Positions 34,376 through 47,472 of a DNA stretch of 64,000 bases are shown here, piece by piece (the first letter of the stretch is position 1; the number at the start of each line of letters is the position of its first letter). The notes beneath the pieces were generated by a model, which worked only from the letters and a program-made list of their open reading frames with translations, had not been told where the DNA came from and searched no databases. A program made the position numbers and the translations under genes. The DNA is from Pseudonocardia alaniniphila. Lineage in GTDB: Bacteria > Actinomycetota > Actinomycetes > Mycobacteriales > Pseudonocardiaceae. Location of the stretch: NCBI RefSeq assembly GCF_022524485.1, contig NZ_JAKXMK010000003.1, positions 124,001 through 188,000 of the forward strand, written 5' to 3'.

Positions 34376-35704
34376 ATGACTGAGCGGGCAAGGGCGATGA
34401 GCGGCAGTCCGTCGTCGGCCGGGGTCAGTACGGCGCTGCTCACCGACCGCTACGAGCTGACGATGGTGGCCGCCGCGCTCGCCGACGGCACCGCCAAGCG
34501 CCATTGCGTGTTCGAGGTGTTCGCCCGCAGGCTCCCGGATGGCCGCCGTTACGGAGTCGTGGCCGGCACGGGCCGGCTGCTGGAGTCGATCGAGCGGTTC
34601 CGGTTCGGCGACCAGGAGCTGCGGACGCTCGCCGACGTCGTCGATCGCGAGACGCTCGACTGGCTGGCGGACTACCGCTTCTCCGGTGACGTGGACGGCT
34701 ATCCGGAAGGCGAGCTGTACTTCCCCGGCTCGCCCATCCTCACGGTGAGCGGCACGTTCGCCGACACGGTGCTGCTGGAGACGCTGGCCCTGTCGGTGCT
34801 CAACTACGACAGCGCGGTCGCCTCGGCCGCCTCCCGGATGGTCACGGCCGCGGCGGGCCGGCCGATCATCGAGATGGGCTCGCGGCGCACGCACGAGGCT
34901 GCGGCGGTCGCCGCCGCCCGCGCCACCTACCTCGCCGGGTTCGCCGCCACGTCGAACCTGGAGGCCGAGCGCCGCCACGGCATCCCCACCGCGGGCACCG
35001 CCGCCCACGCCTTCGTGCTCCTGCACGACGACGAGCTGGGCGCGTTCAAGAGCCAGGTGGCGACCCTCGGGGCGGACACCACCCTGCTCGTCGACACCTA
35101 TGACATCCGCCGGGGCATCGAGCGGGCGATCGAGGCGGCGGGCCCCGGGCTCGGCGCCGTGCGCATCGACTCCGGCGACCTCGGCGAGCTGGCCCGGCAG
35201 GCCCGCGACCAGCTCGACGCCCTCGGCGCGAAAGAGACCAGGATCGTGCTGTCCGGCGATCTCGACGAGTACGCGATCGCCTCTCTGCGCGCCGAGCCCG
35301 TCGACTCCTACGGCGTCGGCACGTCGGTGGTCACCGGGTCCGGCGCACCCACCGCGGGCCTGGTCTACAAGCTGGTGGAGGTCGACGACAAGCCGGTCGC
35401 CAAGCGCAGCGCGGCCAAGGAGTCCCGCGGCGGGCGGAAGTCGACACTGCGGCGCTACAAGCCGACCGGCACGGCCATCGAGGAGGTCGTGCACCCCGCG
35501 GCCAGCCCACCGGAGATGGGGCCGCACGACCGCGTGGTGCCGATCCCGCTGATGCGCGGTGGCGAGCAGGTCGCGGGCCTGCCCACGCTCGAGGAGTCGC
35601 GCGAGCACCTGCGTGCCGCGCTCGTGTCCGTACCGTGGGAGGGGCTCAAGCTCTCTCGCGGCGAGCCCGCGATCGCCACCGTGTTCGAGGACGGCAACCG
35701 TTGA
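34376..35704 (+). CDS. pncB: Nicotinate phosphoribosyltransferase
   Basis: This 442-residue type II PRTase of NAD salvage makes nicotinate mononucleotide from nicotinate and PRPP. It has [21 protein letters not shown] (20-40), [48 protein letters not shown] and [19 protein letters not shown]. Its stop overlaps the TTG start of the nicotinamidase gene, so the two salvage enzymes are coupled. Its product feeds NaAD, the LarB substrate. Corresponds to Mtb Rv1330c. Confidence 0.96.
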   Translation: MTERARAMSGSPSSAGVSTALLTDRYELTMVAAALADGTAKRHCVFEVFARRLPDGRRYGVVAGTGRLLESIERFRFGDQELRTLADVVDRETLDWLADYRFSGDVDGYPEGELYFPGSPILTVSGTFADTVLLETLALSVLNYDSAVASAASRMVTAAAGRPIIEMGSRRTHEAAAVAAARATYLAGFAATSNLEAERRHGIPTAGTAAHAFVLLHDDELGAFKSQVATLGADTTLLVDTYDIRRGIERAIEAAGPGLGAVRIDSGDLGELARQARDQLDALGAKETRIVLSGDLDEYAIASLRAEPVDSYGVGTSVVTGSGAPTAGLVYKLVEVDDKPVAKRSAAKESRGGRKSTLRRYKPTGTAIEEVVHPAASPPEMGPHDRVVPIPLMRGGEQVAGLPTLEESREHLRAALVSVPWEGLKLSRGEPAIATVFEDGNR

Positions 35705-36267
35705 CTCGTGCTCTGATCGTCGTCGACGTCCAGAACGACTTCTGCGAGGGCGGCTCGCTCGGCGTCGACGGCGGCGCAGCGGTTGCGGCCGCGATCTCGG
35801 CCGCCCTGCAGACCGCGGAGCAAGGGCGCCGTTGGGATCACGTAGTGGCCAGCCGTGACCACCACTCCGACCCGGGCGCCCATTTCTCCGACGCCCCCGA
35901 CTTCGTCGACACGTGGCCGCCGCACTGCCGGACCGGCACTCCGGGGGCGTCCTTCCACCCGGAGCTCGACGTCGCGCGGATCGAGGCGGTGTTCGACAAG
36001 GGCCTGCACGAGGCCGCGTACTCCGGATTCGAGGGCGTCGAGCCGGGTGGCGCGAGCCTGGGCGCCTGGCTGCGCGCCCACGACGTCGACACGGTGGACG
36101 TGGTGGGCATCGCCACCGACCACTGTGTGCGCGCCACCGCGCTGGACGCCGCCGCGGCGGGCTTCACCACCACGGTGCTGCTGAACCTGTGCGCAGGAGT
36201 GGCCCCGGAAACGACAGCGAAAGCACTGGAGCAAATGCGAACAGCAGGGATAAAGCTAGTGCACTAG
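35701..36267 (+). CDS. pncA: Nicotinamidase (isochorismatase family)
   Basis: The 188-residue enzyme hydrolyses nicotinamide to nicotinate. The catalytic triad is Asp9 (VVDVQNDF), Lys100 ([11 protein letters not shown]) and Cys142 (ATDHCVRAT), and the metal site is in [12 protein letters not shown] (51-62). The start is a TTG at 35701 overlapping the pncB stop (TTGA); no later start keeps the first strand. Its last ~25 codons are poorer in GC than the rest. Operon with pncB. Confidence 0.94.
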   Translation: MTRALIVVDVQNDFCEGGSLGVDGGAAVAAAISAALQTAEQGRRWDHVVASRDHHSDPGAHFSDAPDFVDTWPPHCRTGTPGASFHPELDVARIEAVFDKGLHEAAYSGFEGVEPGGASLGAWLRAHDVDTVDVVGIATDHCVRATALDAAAAGFTTTVLLNLCAGVAPETTAKALEQMRTAGIKLVH

Positions 36268-36282
36268 GGCCGAAGGTGTCGT

Positions 36283-36330
36283 GGAGCCGTAGTGCTGTCG
36301 GTGGTGGCTGATGGACAGCACTACGGCTCC
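36283..36330. terminator. 16-bp perfect hairpin with 16-nt loop between convergent pncA and the thioesterase gene
   Basis: GGAGCCGTAGTGCTGT (36283-36298) and ACAGCACTACGGCTCC (36315-36330) are exact complements. It is placed to terminate both convergent transcripts, but the arms and loop are longer than usual terminators. Confidence 0.6.
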
Positions 36331-36341
36331 GGAATCGGGTC

Positions 36342-37256
36342 TCAGACCGAACGCATGCGGAACGGTTCCAGGCGTGCGGCCAGGTCGCCCGGGTCTCCGG
36401 CCTCCTCCGGGAGGTGGTGGGCGCCCACCGCCTCCGCCAGCCCGATGCACTGCGGCCCGTCGAACAGGCCGCAGGCGTAGCGCACCGAGGCGTCGTCGAG
36501 ATCGAGCACGCCGACGCGGAGCTGGTAGATGCCCGGGTAGCGCACCTCGTCGAGGTAGTCCACGCGCAGCGAGCTCGGCGAGAGCCCGTCGAGCGGGCCG
36601 CCGGTGGGGTAGCCGAGCACGTCGAGGTGCAGCTCGGCGAGGCCGTCGAGATACCAGCCCGCCAGCGCCACATTGTTGACGTGCCGGTTCGGGTCGAGGT
36701 CGCCGAAGCGGGTGCGGACGTCGAGCCGGAACGGGTACGCCTCGCGCACGACGCGGGCCGGACCGCGCTGCAGGCGGGTGGGTTCGGGGGCGTCCATGCG
36801 CAGTGTCTTCAGCGCCTCGCGAACCGGCTCGGGCAGCGGCGCCGGTCCCCCGGTCGTCGCGTGCACGCTGACCGACTCGCCCGTGGCCACGCACTCGTCA
36901 CCGGCGTAGACGCCGTAGGTGTAGGCGAAGGAGGAGGTGCCGATGTGGCTGACTCCGATGCCGATGCGGTACTGCCCGGCCTCGATTCGCGCCCCGACGG
37001 CACTGCGGGCAGCCACCTGGAGGGGGGCCAGCACGTCGACCCGGACCGAAGCCAGCAGCAGCCGCATCCGCCCGACCAGGGCGGCACCGAAGACATCCCG
37101 TTCGACGGCGATGCGCGCGTCTTCGAACCACCGCACGAGCGCGTCGCGCCCGATGCGCCGGCTCGGGTCCAGATCGCTGTACCGGGCGGCGTGCTCGATC
37201 AGCACCGGGTAGTCCGACGGGCGGAGCATGAGCTGGGTGTGCGTCACTCTGCTCAT
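36342..37256 (-). CDS. Double hot-dog acyl-ACP/acyl-CoA thioesterase-like protein
   Basis: This 304-residue protein is made of two hot-dog (4HBT-like) domains. The first (about 10-140) has AARYSDLDPSRRIGRDALVRWFEDARI. The second (about 175-300) has RTRFGDLDPNRHVNNVALAGWYLDG, where the Asp-x-x-x-His-x-N motif matches the catalytic asparagine/histidine of acyl-ACP and 4-hydroxybenzoyl-CoA thioesterases. The first domain lacks that His-x-Asn, so only the second looks active. ATG at 37256. Divergent from dinG. Substrate unknown. Confidence 0.83.
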   Translation of the reverse strand: MSRVTHTQLMLRPSDYPVLIEHAARYSDLDPSRRIGRDALVRWFEDARIAVERDVFGAALVGRMRLLLASVRVDVLAPLQVAARSAVGARIEAGQYRIGIGVSHIGTSSFAYTYGVYAGDECVATGESVSVHATTGGPAPLPEPVREALKTLRMDAPEPTRLQRGPARVVREAYPFRLDVRTRFGDLDPNRHVNNVALAGWYLDGLAELHLDVLGYPTGGPLDGLSPSSLRVDYLDEVRYPGIYQLRVGVLDLDDASVRYACGLFDGPQCIGLAEAVGAHHLPEEAGDPGDLAARLEPFRMRSV

Positions 37257-37373
37257 GATGGCGGCACCCGGCCGCGGCTCGTGGGCGACCCCGCCCGGGA
37301 TCACGTGTGAGCCTCGCAACGCAGGTCGCGGCCGGGATCGGCGGTTCTGCCCCGGGTCGGGAGGGGCGGGGGG

Positions 37374-37379
37374 TAGCCT
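37374..37379 (+). promoter_or_regulatory. -10 box TAGCCT of dinG (leaderless)
   Basis: TAGCCT ends 6 nt before GTG 37386. No LexA box is seen here, unlike E. coli dinG. Confidence 0.5.
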
Positions 37380-37385
37380 CCCGGA

Positions 37386-39407
37386 GTGCCCACCACGACC
37401 GAGCTGCCCGGCGTGGCGGAGCTTCTGGAGGCGGCTGTCACAGCGGTCGGCGGCCGGCGCCGCGAGGGCCAGGACGCCATGGCCCAGGCAGTGCGCAGAG
37501 CGATCGCCACCGGCGAGCACGTGGCCGTGCAGGCCGGCACCGGCACGGGCAAGTCGCTGGCCTACCTGGTGCCCGCCATCCACCACGCCATCGCGAAGGG
37601 CTCCACGGTCGTGGTGTCCACCGCCACCATCGCGTTGCAGCGCCAGCTGGTCGATCGCGACCTCCCGCGTGTCGCCAAGGCCCTCAAGCCGCTCCTCGGC
37701 CGCGCGCCCACGTTCGCGATCCTCAAGGGCCGTCGCAACTACCTGTGCCTCAACAAGCTCCACGGCGGTGACGAGCAGGACCCCGCCGACGAGCTGTTCG
37801 ACCCCTTCGCGATCTCGGCGATGGGCCGCCAGATCAAGCGCCTGCACGAGTGGGCCGACACCACCGACAAGGGCGACCGCGACGAGCTGGTGCCCGGCGT
37901 GCCCGACTCCACGTGGCGGCAGGTCTCGGTCACCGCACGCGAGTGCATCGGGGCGGCGAAGTGCCCCGTCGGCGACGACTGCTTCGCCGAGCGGGCCCGC
38001 GCCGAGGCCGGCCACGCCGACATCGTCGTCACCAACCATGCGCTGCTGGCGATCGACGCGCTGGAGGGCCGCCCGGTGCTGCCCGAGCACGACGTCGTGG
38101 TGGTCGACGAGGCGCACGAGCTGGTCGACCGGGTCACCGGGGTGGCCACGGCAGAGCTGGCCTCGGGCGTGGTCGGCATCGCGGCCCGCCGGGTGGGCAA
38201 GCTGGTCGACCAGGCGGTCGCCGACCGGCTCGCCGAGGCAGGCGAGGGCCTCGCGATGGTGCTGGAGGACCTCCCGCCCGCACGGTGGGACAGCCTGCCG
38301 CAGGCCGCCGTGGGTGCCCTGTCGGCGGTCCGCGACGCGGCCGCGGCGTGCAAGCAGTCACTCGGGTCCGAACGGCGTGAGGACCCCGAGGCCGCCACCG
38401 GACGCAAGGTCGCGCAGGCTGCGCTCGACGAGCTGGCCGACACCGCTGTCCGGCTGCTCACCGCGTTCGAGGAGCCCGATCCGGCGAAGCGGCGCGACGT
38501 CGTCTGGCTCGGTGAGCAGGGGCCCGACGGCGCCCGGCACAAGGTGCTGCGCATCGCGCCGCTGTGGGTGGGCGGGCTGCTGCGGGAGCGGCTGTTCGGG
38601 CGGTCCACGGTGGTGCTGACGTCGGCCACGCTGGCGCTGGGCGGCAACTTCGACGCCCTCGCCCGCCAGTGGGGCCTGCCACCGGAGAAGGCGGCCGACA
38701 CCGGCGGAGAGAGCGACCCGATCCCCGATCCCGACGCGCCGAAGTGGTCGGGCCTCGACGTCGGCTCGCCCTTCGCCCACGGCCGCAGCGGCATCCTCTA
38801 CGTCGCGAAGCGGCTACCGCCACCGGGCCGCGACGGACTGCCGCCTGCCTACCTCGACGAGATCGCCGGTCTGGTGGAGGCGGCCGGTGGGCGCACCCTG
38901 GGGCTGTTCTCGTCGATGCGCGCGGCCAAGCAGGCCACCGAGGCGCTGCGCGGCAGGCTCGACACACCGCTGCTGTGCCAGGGCGACGACTCCACGATGC
39001 AGCTGGTGAAGAAGTTCGCCGAGGACGAGCCCACCTCGCTCTTCGGCACGCTCTCGCTCTGGCAGGGCGTCGACGTGCCGGGGCCGTCGCTCTCGTGCGT
39101 GATCATCGACCGCATCCCCTTCCCGCGCCCTGACGACCCGCTGGTCGCGGCGAGGCAGCGCGCCACCGACGCCCGCGGGGGCAACGGCTTCCTCACGGTG
39201 TCCGCCACCCACGCGGCTCTTCTGCTCGCCCAGGGCGCCGGACGGCTGCTGCGCGGCATGGACGATCGCGGCGTCGTCGCGATCCTCGATCCTCGTCTGG
39301 CCACGGCCCGCTACGGCGGGTTCCTGCGTGCGTCGCTGCCGCCGTTCTGGCCCACCGACGACCGGGAGAAGGTGCACGGCGCGCTGCGGCGGCTGCGCGG
39401 GGCGTGA
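37386..39407 (+). CDS. dinG: DinG/XPD-type ATP-dependent DNA helicase
   Basis: This 673-residue superfamily 2 iron-sulfur helicase has Walker A GTGTGKS at 51-57 and four cysteines for the Fe-S cluster (Cys121, Cys187, Cys193, Cys199). The Walker B DEAH is at 241-244, VVLTSATLALGG lies mid-protein, and C-terminal motifs V/VI are in GTLSLWQGVDVPGPSLSCVII and LLLAQGAGRLLRG. It unwinds DNA 5'-to-3' and helps resolve R-loops or G-quadruplexes. Corresponds to Mtb Rv1329c. Leaderless GTG start. Confidence 0.93.
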   Translation: MPTTTELPGVAELLEAAVTAVGGRRREGQDAMAQAVRRAIATGEHVAVQAGTGTGKSLAYLVPAIHHAIAKGSTVVVSTATIALQRQLVDRDLPRVAKALKPLLGRAPTFAILKGRRNYLCLNKLHGGDEQDPADELFDPFAISAMGRQIKRLHEWADTTDKGDRDELVPGVPDSTWRQVSVTARECIGAAKCPVGDDCFAERARAEAGHADIVVTNHALLAIDALEGRPVLPEHDVVVVDEAHELVDRVTGVATAELASGVVGIAARRVGKLVDQAVADRLAEAGEGLAMVLEDLPPARWDSLPQAAVGALSAVRDAAAACKQSLGSERREDPEAATGRKVAQAALDELADTAVRLLTAFEEPDPAKRRDVVWLGEQGPDGARHKVLRIAPLWVGGLLRERLFGRSTVVLTSATLALGGNFDALARQWGLPPEKAADTGGESDPIPDPDAPKWSGLDVGSPFAHGRSGILYVAKRLPPPGRDGLPPAYLDEIAGLVEAAGGRTLGLFSSMRAAKQATEALRGRLDTPLLCQGDDSTMQLVKKFAEDEPTSLFGTLSLWQGVDVPGPSLSCVIIDRIPFPRPDDPLVAARQRATDARGGNGFLTVSATHAALLLAQGAGRLLRGMDDRGVVAILDPRLATARYGGFLRASLPPFWPTDDREKVHGALRRLRGA

Positions 39408-39420
39408 CGACGAGCCGGGC

Positions 39421-43164
<3,744 letters not shown>

Positions 43165-43226
43165 TGAGCCTCCTGAAACTGCCTTGCCGATTGCATTTGG
43201 CCTTGTCGAACTGATGGGTGATCGGT

Positions 43227-43252
43227 GCTACGAGCCCAGCGTGGATCGTAGC
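43227..43252. promoter_or_regulatory. Inverted repeat upstream of ctaD
   Basis: GCTACGA (43227-43233) and TCGTAGC (43246-43252) are exact inverted copies 12 bp apart, 63 bp before the ctaD start. This may be a regulator site. A CGCCCG/CGGGCG hairpin (43307-43323) beside it may end the upstream transcript. Confidence 0.35.
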
Positions 43253-43336
43253 TCTACCCGTCGTCGAAGGCTTGCCCCGGCCCCGGTATCCCGGCGTGAC
43301 ACACATCGCCCGAGAAACGGGCGTAAAGCGACATAA

Positions 43337-44146
43337 CTATCGCAAAGGGCTGAAAAGTTCCTCGAACAAGTCGGGGGTGGCCGCCTGGCTCGGCAACGGG
43401 TCGACGACGTAGAACTCGACACCCATCCCCATGGCGAACAGCGGGTCCGGCATCGCGAGGAGGAAGTGGTCGGGAGCGATCTGGCTCGCGTGGGCCCGCA
43501 TCGAGGCCTTCTTCTGCTCCACGAAGTCCACGGCGTCGACGCGGTGGGTGATCTCGCTCTCGGGCTTTCCGAACGTCGGCTCGTCGAGCGCGGGGAGAAC
43601 CCAGTCCTCGGGCAGCTGCCCGGACTTCGCCATCCCGCGGATGCCCCGCGTCATCCAGTCGCGGTTGACGGTGCTCTGCGCCACCACGGGCACGGCCGAC
43701 AGCTCGGCGGCGCGGCGGCCCACGCGGTGCACCTGGATGTGGTCGGGGTGCCCGTAGCCGCCGTTGTCGTCGTAGATCGTGAGGACGTCGGGCTCCTCCT
43801 CGTCGAGGATCACGGAGAGGAGCCGGGCGGCGTGGTCGACGTCGGCCCGCCAGAAGCAGAAGGGGGCGTCGTTGCTCGGCTCGCCCATCATCCCGGAGTC
43901 GGTGTAGGGGAGGAACTCCACGCGCTTCGCCCCGATCACGGCGGCCGAGTCGTAGCACTCGGCCGAGCGGCGCACGGCGAGCTGCTCGCCGTCGGCGAGG
44001 ACGCCGGGCACGGGTTCGCCCAGCTCACCACGGGTCGCGAAGACGAGAACAACGCGGTGACCTGCGGCAGCAGCGCGGGCGAGAGTGCCCGCCGAGCCGA
44101 TCGACTCGTCGTCGGGATGTGCGTGAAAGGAGACAATTGTGCCCAC
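43337..44146 (-). CDS. PIG-L family LmbE-type deacetylase
   Basis: This 269-residue zinc-dependent de-N-acetylase has the metal motif HAHPDDESIGSAGTLARAAA (8-27) and the third ligand in GYGHPDHIQVHRVG. Its relatives include MshB and Mca of mycothiol metabolism. Mycothiol is expected in this organism, but the sequence alone does not separate it from other PIG-L enzymes. The GTG at 44146 follows TAGTCT by 6 nt (leaderless). Confidence 0.85.
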   Translation of the reverse strand: MGTIVSFHAHPDDESIGSAGTLARAAAAGHRVVLVFATRGELGEPVPGVLADGEQLAVRRSAECYDSAAVIGAKRVEFLPYTDSGMMGEPSNDAPFCFWRADVDHAARLLSVILDEEEPDVLTIYDDNGGYGHPDHIQVHRVGRRAAELSAVPVVAQSTVNRDWMTRGIRGMAKSGQLPEDWVLPALDEPTFGKPESEITHRVDAVDFVEQKKASMRAHASQIAPDHFLLAMPDPLFAMGMGVEFYVVDPLPSQAATPDLFEELFSPLR

Positions 44147-44152
44147 CGCGCG

Positions 44153-44158
44153 AGACTA
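44153..44158 (-). promoter_or_regulatory. -10 box TAGTCT of the PIG-L gene (leaderless)
   Basis: TAGTCT on the minus strand ends 6 nt before GTG 44146. Confidence 0.5.
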
Positions 44159-44168
44159 TCTCCGCCGC

Positions 44169-44212
44169 GAGATCCGGCTCCCGGCCCTGCGCAGGGCGAA
44201 CAGCCGGATCTC
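44169..44212. terminator. Hairpin after the MoxR-VWA gene
   Basis: GAGATCCGGCT (44169-44179) pairs with AGCCGGATCTC (44202-44212); the loop holds a second palindrome, CCCTGCGCAGGG. It starts 8 bp after the MoxR-VWA stop. Confidence 0.6.
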
Positions 44213-44219
44213 GTGACGA

Positions 44220-46094
44220 TCAGGTGCGGATCCGCGTCAGCGCCGGGCCGACGTCCGCGAGCCGGCGCACGGTCTGTGCCCGCCCGCCCGCTCGCGCGGC
44301 CAGTGCGGACGCCGCGGCCTCGGCCTCCGCGCCGCCCAGCGGCACCAGCACGTGCAGCCGGTCGATCCCGGCGAGTGCCTCCGCGGGCTCGTCGCCCGCG
44401 GTGTGCCGGCAGTCCGAGAGCAGCACGACCAGCCGCTCGTCGGCCACCGCTCCGGCGAGCTGGCGCGACGCCTCCCGCAGCCCGGCCGCCAGGTCGGTGA
44501 GGCCGTGGCCGCGCAGGGCGACGATGTCGGAGAGCAGCTCCTCGGGCGGACGGCGCACCCCCTGCGCCTGCAACACCCGCACGCCGGCACCGAACGCGAT
44601 CACCGCGGGTTCCAGCTTCCCGTCGGCCGCGAGGACGACTCCCGCAGCAGCCACCGCCGCCAGCGCGACGGCACGACCCTGCATGGATCCGGAGATGTCG
44701 ACGACCAGGCACACGGCCCGGCGGTGTGCGGTCCAGGTGCGGGTGACGATGTCGTCGGTCTCCGGCCGCCGTGACGGACCGGGCGACCAGCGCTCGAGCG
44801 TGCGATCGAGGTCGAGGTCGCCGTCCATGCCTCGCGCGGGCCCGAGCCGTCGCGTGCCCCGGGCGCGGGCGGGTCCGACCCTGCCGAGCTGGATGAACAC
44901 GCGGCCGGCCAGCCGCCGCGCCGCGGCACGCAACTGCGCGTCGGTGGCCACGGCGAGATCGGCCAGCAGTGCGGCGGCGGCCTCGGGTGCCTCGGCGAGC
45001 GCCCGGTCGAACGCCTCGGCGTCCAGGGAACCGAGCTCGGGAGAGACCTCGGCGAACTGCTCGTGACGCGCGCCGAGCTCGCCGCGTCCGACGGTGCGCT
45101 CCCCCCGGTTGCGGTGCGGGCGCTCACGGGATCGGCCCGCCCCTCCCGGCGGCGGGCCGTCAGCTTTTCCCGGGCTGCCGGCTTCCGGCTCGTCACCGGG
45201 CTGCGGCGGTGCTGCGGAGTCCTCCGGCCAGAGCCGGTCGAGCAGCTCGTCGATCACCGATTCCGCGGTGCGGTCGACGCCGTCGGCCACCCGGATCCGC
45301 CCCGACAGCGCGGCGTAAGCGGCGTCGCGGGCGGTCTCCCTGGCCGGCGTGGCCTCGCCGCGAAGCTCCGTCAGTCCGGTGAGCACGAGCGCGAGGTCGA
45401 TCGCCCCGCGCACCGACGAACCCATCCGCACGTCCCGGTGGGTACGGGTGGCCCGGGTGAGCGACACGGCGAAGTCGGTGACCCAACCGGTCACTCCGCT
45501 GACCGAGGCGGTGATGGCCTGCTCGCCGGCCTCGTCCTGGTAGCCGAGCACCACCCGGCACATCCGGTCGGCGATCGCCTGGCTGACGCGCGCGGTGCCG
45601 ACCGCGTCGAACGGGTTCATCGCGGCGATGAGCCGGAACCGCGCACCGGCGCGCACGGTGCCCAGCCGCGGCACCGCGATCTCGCCCTCGGTGAGCACGG
45701 TGATGAGGACGTTGAGCGTCTCCTCGGGAACCCGGTTGAGCTCCTCGAGATAGAGCAGCGCTCCCCCACGCATCGCGGTGAGCAGCGGCCCGTCGACGAA
45801 GCTCGCGGGCAGGTACCCCTCGGCCAGCACCTGCGACGGGTCGAACGCGCCGATCAGCCGGGCCGGGGTGAGCTCCGCGTTCCCCTCGACGAAGACGACC
45901 TGCTGCACCGCCTCGCGGGCGATCGAACGCAGCAGTGTCGACTTCCCGGTGCCGGGCGGCCCTTCGATGACGACGTGCCGGCCGGTGGCGAGCGCGACCG
46001 TCAGCACCTCCCGCTCCCGGCGCAGCCCGACGACGGGGACGGGCGAGGAGGTCTGTGACGGTGGAGCGGTCACGGGCGTCACGGGTGGCACCAC
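44220..46094 (-). CDS. MoxR-type AAA+ ATPase fused to a VWA domain (magnesium-chelatase-like)
   Basis: In this 624-residue protein an N-terminal AAA+ domain (about 20-300) has Walker A IEGPPGTGKSTLLRS (about 43-57), Walker B ALLYLEELNRVPEE, and sensor IAAMNPFDAVG. A disordered Pro/Arg-rich linker (about 300-350) leads to a helical region and a C-terminal VWA domain (about 455-620) with the metal site VVDISGSMQGRAVAL. This is the BchI plus BchD arrangement in one chain. Such pairs load metals or remodel enzymes. No porphyrin or cobalamin gene is nearby; the target is unknown. The start at GTG 46094 is tentative, since there are several nearby GTGs. Confidence 0.82.
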   Translation of the reverse strand: MVPPVTPVTAPPSQTSSPVPVVGLRREREVLTVALATGRHVVIEGPPGTGKSTLLRSIAREAVQQVVFVEGNAELTPARLIGAFDPSQVLAEGYLPASFVDGPLLTAMRGGALLYLEELNRVPEETLNVLITVLTEGEIAVPRLGTVRAGARFRLIAAMNPFDAVGTARVSQAIADRMCRVVLGYQDEAGEQAITASVSGVTGWVTDFAVSLTRATRTHRDVRMGSSVRGAIDLALVLTGLTELRGEATPARETARDAAYAALSGRIRVADGVDRTAESVIDELLDRLWPEDSAAPPQPGDEPEAGSPGKADGPPPGGAGRSRERPHRNRGERTVGRGELGARHEQFAEVSPELGSLDAEAFDRALAEAPEAAAALLADLAVATDAQLRAAARRLAGRVFIQLGRVGPARARGTRRLGPARGMDGDLDLDRTLERWSPGPSRRPETDDIVTRTWTAHRRAVCLVVDISGSMQGRAVALAAVAAAGVVLAADGKLEPAVIAFGAGVRVLQAQGVRRPPEELLSDIVALRGHGLTDLAAGLREASRQLAGAVADERLVVLLSDCRHTAGDEPAEALAGIDRLHVLVPLGGAEAEAAASALAARAGGRAQTVRRLADVGPALTRIRT

Positions 46095-46107
46095 CTTCGG
46101 AAGCGGC

Positions 46108-46140
46108 CGCGCCGGGCCCGCTGAGGACGGGCCCGGCGCG
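46108..46140. terminator. 13-bp perfect hairpin after the alcohol dehydrogenase gene
   Basis: CGCGCCGGGCCCG (46108-46120) pairs with CGGGCCCGGCGCG (46128-46140), with a 7-nt loop. It separates the dehydrogenase from the downstream MoxR-VWA gene. Confidence 0.65.
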
Positions 46141-46174
46141 TCACGGGTATGGCGGACTGTGTCCTCCGGTGCGG

Positions 46175-47284
46175 TCAGTAGACGATCACGCCCCGGACGT
46201 TGACGCCGTTGACCAGGTCGTCGTAGCCCTTGTTGACGTCATCGAGGGTGTAGGTGTTGGTGATCAGCTCGTCGAGCTTGATCTGCCCGGCCTGGTACAT
46301 GTCCACCAGCCGCGGGATGTCCGTGAACGGGTCGCCCGAGCCGAACAGCGAGCCCTGGATCCGCTTCTCGAACAAGGTGAGCAGCGCGCCCGGGATCTCG
46401 ATGGTGTTCTTCGTCGGGTCGGCCAGGCCGGTGACGACGACCGTGCCGCCCTTGCGGATGGCGTGGAAGGCGTTGGTGGTGACCTCGGTGTCGACCACCC
46501 CGACCGTGACGATCGCCTTGTCGGCGCCGACGCCGCGGGTGAGCTCCTGGATCAGTGCGTGGGCCTCCGCGGCGCTGCCACAGGAGTGCGTTGCTCCGAG
46601 CCGCTCGGCCATCTCGCGCTTGTTGGCCAGCGGGTCGATGGCCACGACGTTGGTGGCGCCGGCGAGCGCCGCACCCTGCACGGCGTTGATGCCGATACCG
46701 CCGACGCCGTAGATCGCGATGGTGTCGCCGGGCTGGGTCTGCGCGGCGTGCACGGCCGAGCCGAAGCCGGTGGGGACACCGCAGCCGATCAGCACGGCCT
46801 TGTCGAGCGGGACGTCGTCGGCGACCTTGACGCAGGAACCCTGCGAGATCACGGCACGCTCGGAGAACGTGCCGAGCATGCACATGCCGCCGACGTCCTC
46901 ACCGGAGTCGGAGTGGAAGCGGTAGGTGCCGTCCGGCAGGTTCCCGTTGAGGATCGAGGCGCCCATGTCGCAGAGGTTGGTCATCCCGGCCGCACAGAAC
47001 CGGCACGCGCCGCACACGGGCAGGAACGAGCAGATGACGTGGTCACCGGGCTTGAGCCGGGTGACACCCTCCCCGACCTCCTCGATGATCCCGGCCCCCT
47101 CGTGGCCTCCGACGATCGGGAAGCGCGGCACGATGTCGCCGTGGCGGAGGTGCTCGTCGGAGTGGCATAGCCCGGCGGCGACGTACTTGATCAGCACCTC
47201 GCCTGCCTTGGGCGGGTCGAGGGTCAGCTCCTCGATCTCGAACGGTCGGCCCACCCCGCGCAGCACCGCGGCCTTGGTCTTCAT
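46175..47284 (-). CDS. Zinc-dependent alcohol dehydrogenase, NDMA/mycofactocin-type
   Basis: This 369-residue medium-chain dehydrogenase has the catalytic zinc site in AAGLCHSDEHLRHGD and VGGHEGAGIIEEVG, the structural zinc cysteines in CGACRFCAAGMTNLC, and the cofactor loop IAIYGVGGIGINAVQGA. CGVPTGFGSAVHAAQTQPGD and the overall length match the actinobacterial group with tightly bound NAD that passes electrons to mycofactocin or the artificial acceptor NDMA. No mycofactocin genes are in the window. The ATG at 47284 is preferred to 47299, because GGAGGGG lies directly upstream. Divergent from the benzoate-CoA ligase gene. Confidence 0.85.
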   Translation of the reverse strand: MKTKAAVLRGVGRPFEIEELTLDPPKAGEVLIKYVAAGLCHSDEHLRHGDIVPRFPIVGGHEGAGIIEEVGEGVTRLKPGDHVICSFLPVCGACRFCAAGMTNLCDMGASILNGNLPDGTYRFHSDSGEDVGGMCMLGTFSERAVISQGSCVKVADDVPLDKAVLIGCGVPTGFGSAVHAAQTQPGDTIAIYGVGGIGINAVQGAALAGATNVVAIDPLANKREMAERLGATHSCGSAAEAHALIQELTRGVGADKAIVTVGVVDTEVTTNAFHAIRKGGTVVVTGLADPTKNTIEIPGALLTLFEKRIQGSLFGSGDPFTDIPRLVDMYQAGQIKLDELITNTYTLDDVNKGYDDLVNGVNVRGVIVY

Positions 47285-47472
47285 CGCCCCTCCAGACATC
47301 AGCCCTCGTTGGCTGATCGTGTGACGTGAGTGTTTCCGACAGGACCCCCGGACGCCGGCACCTGCCCCATCGCCCGGGTGTGCCTCGTCACCATTCGTAT
47401 CAGCACGGGCATGCCAGCGGAAGGCCGTGGGACCCGAAGGTCAGGACCGTTCGGTCGACGCGGCGGGGGGAT

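Noticed and set aside
37257..37385. LexA box upstream of dinG
   Set aside because: E. coli dinG is SOS-regulated, but no GAAC-N4-GTTC palindrome is present in this gap.
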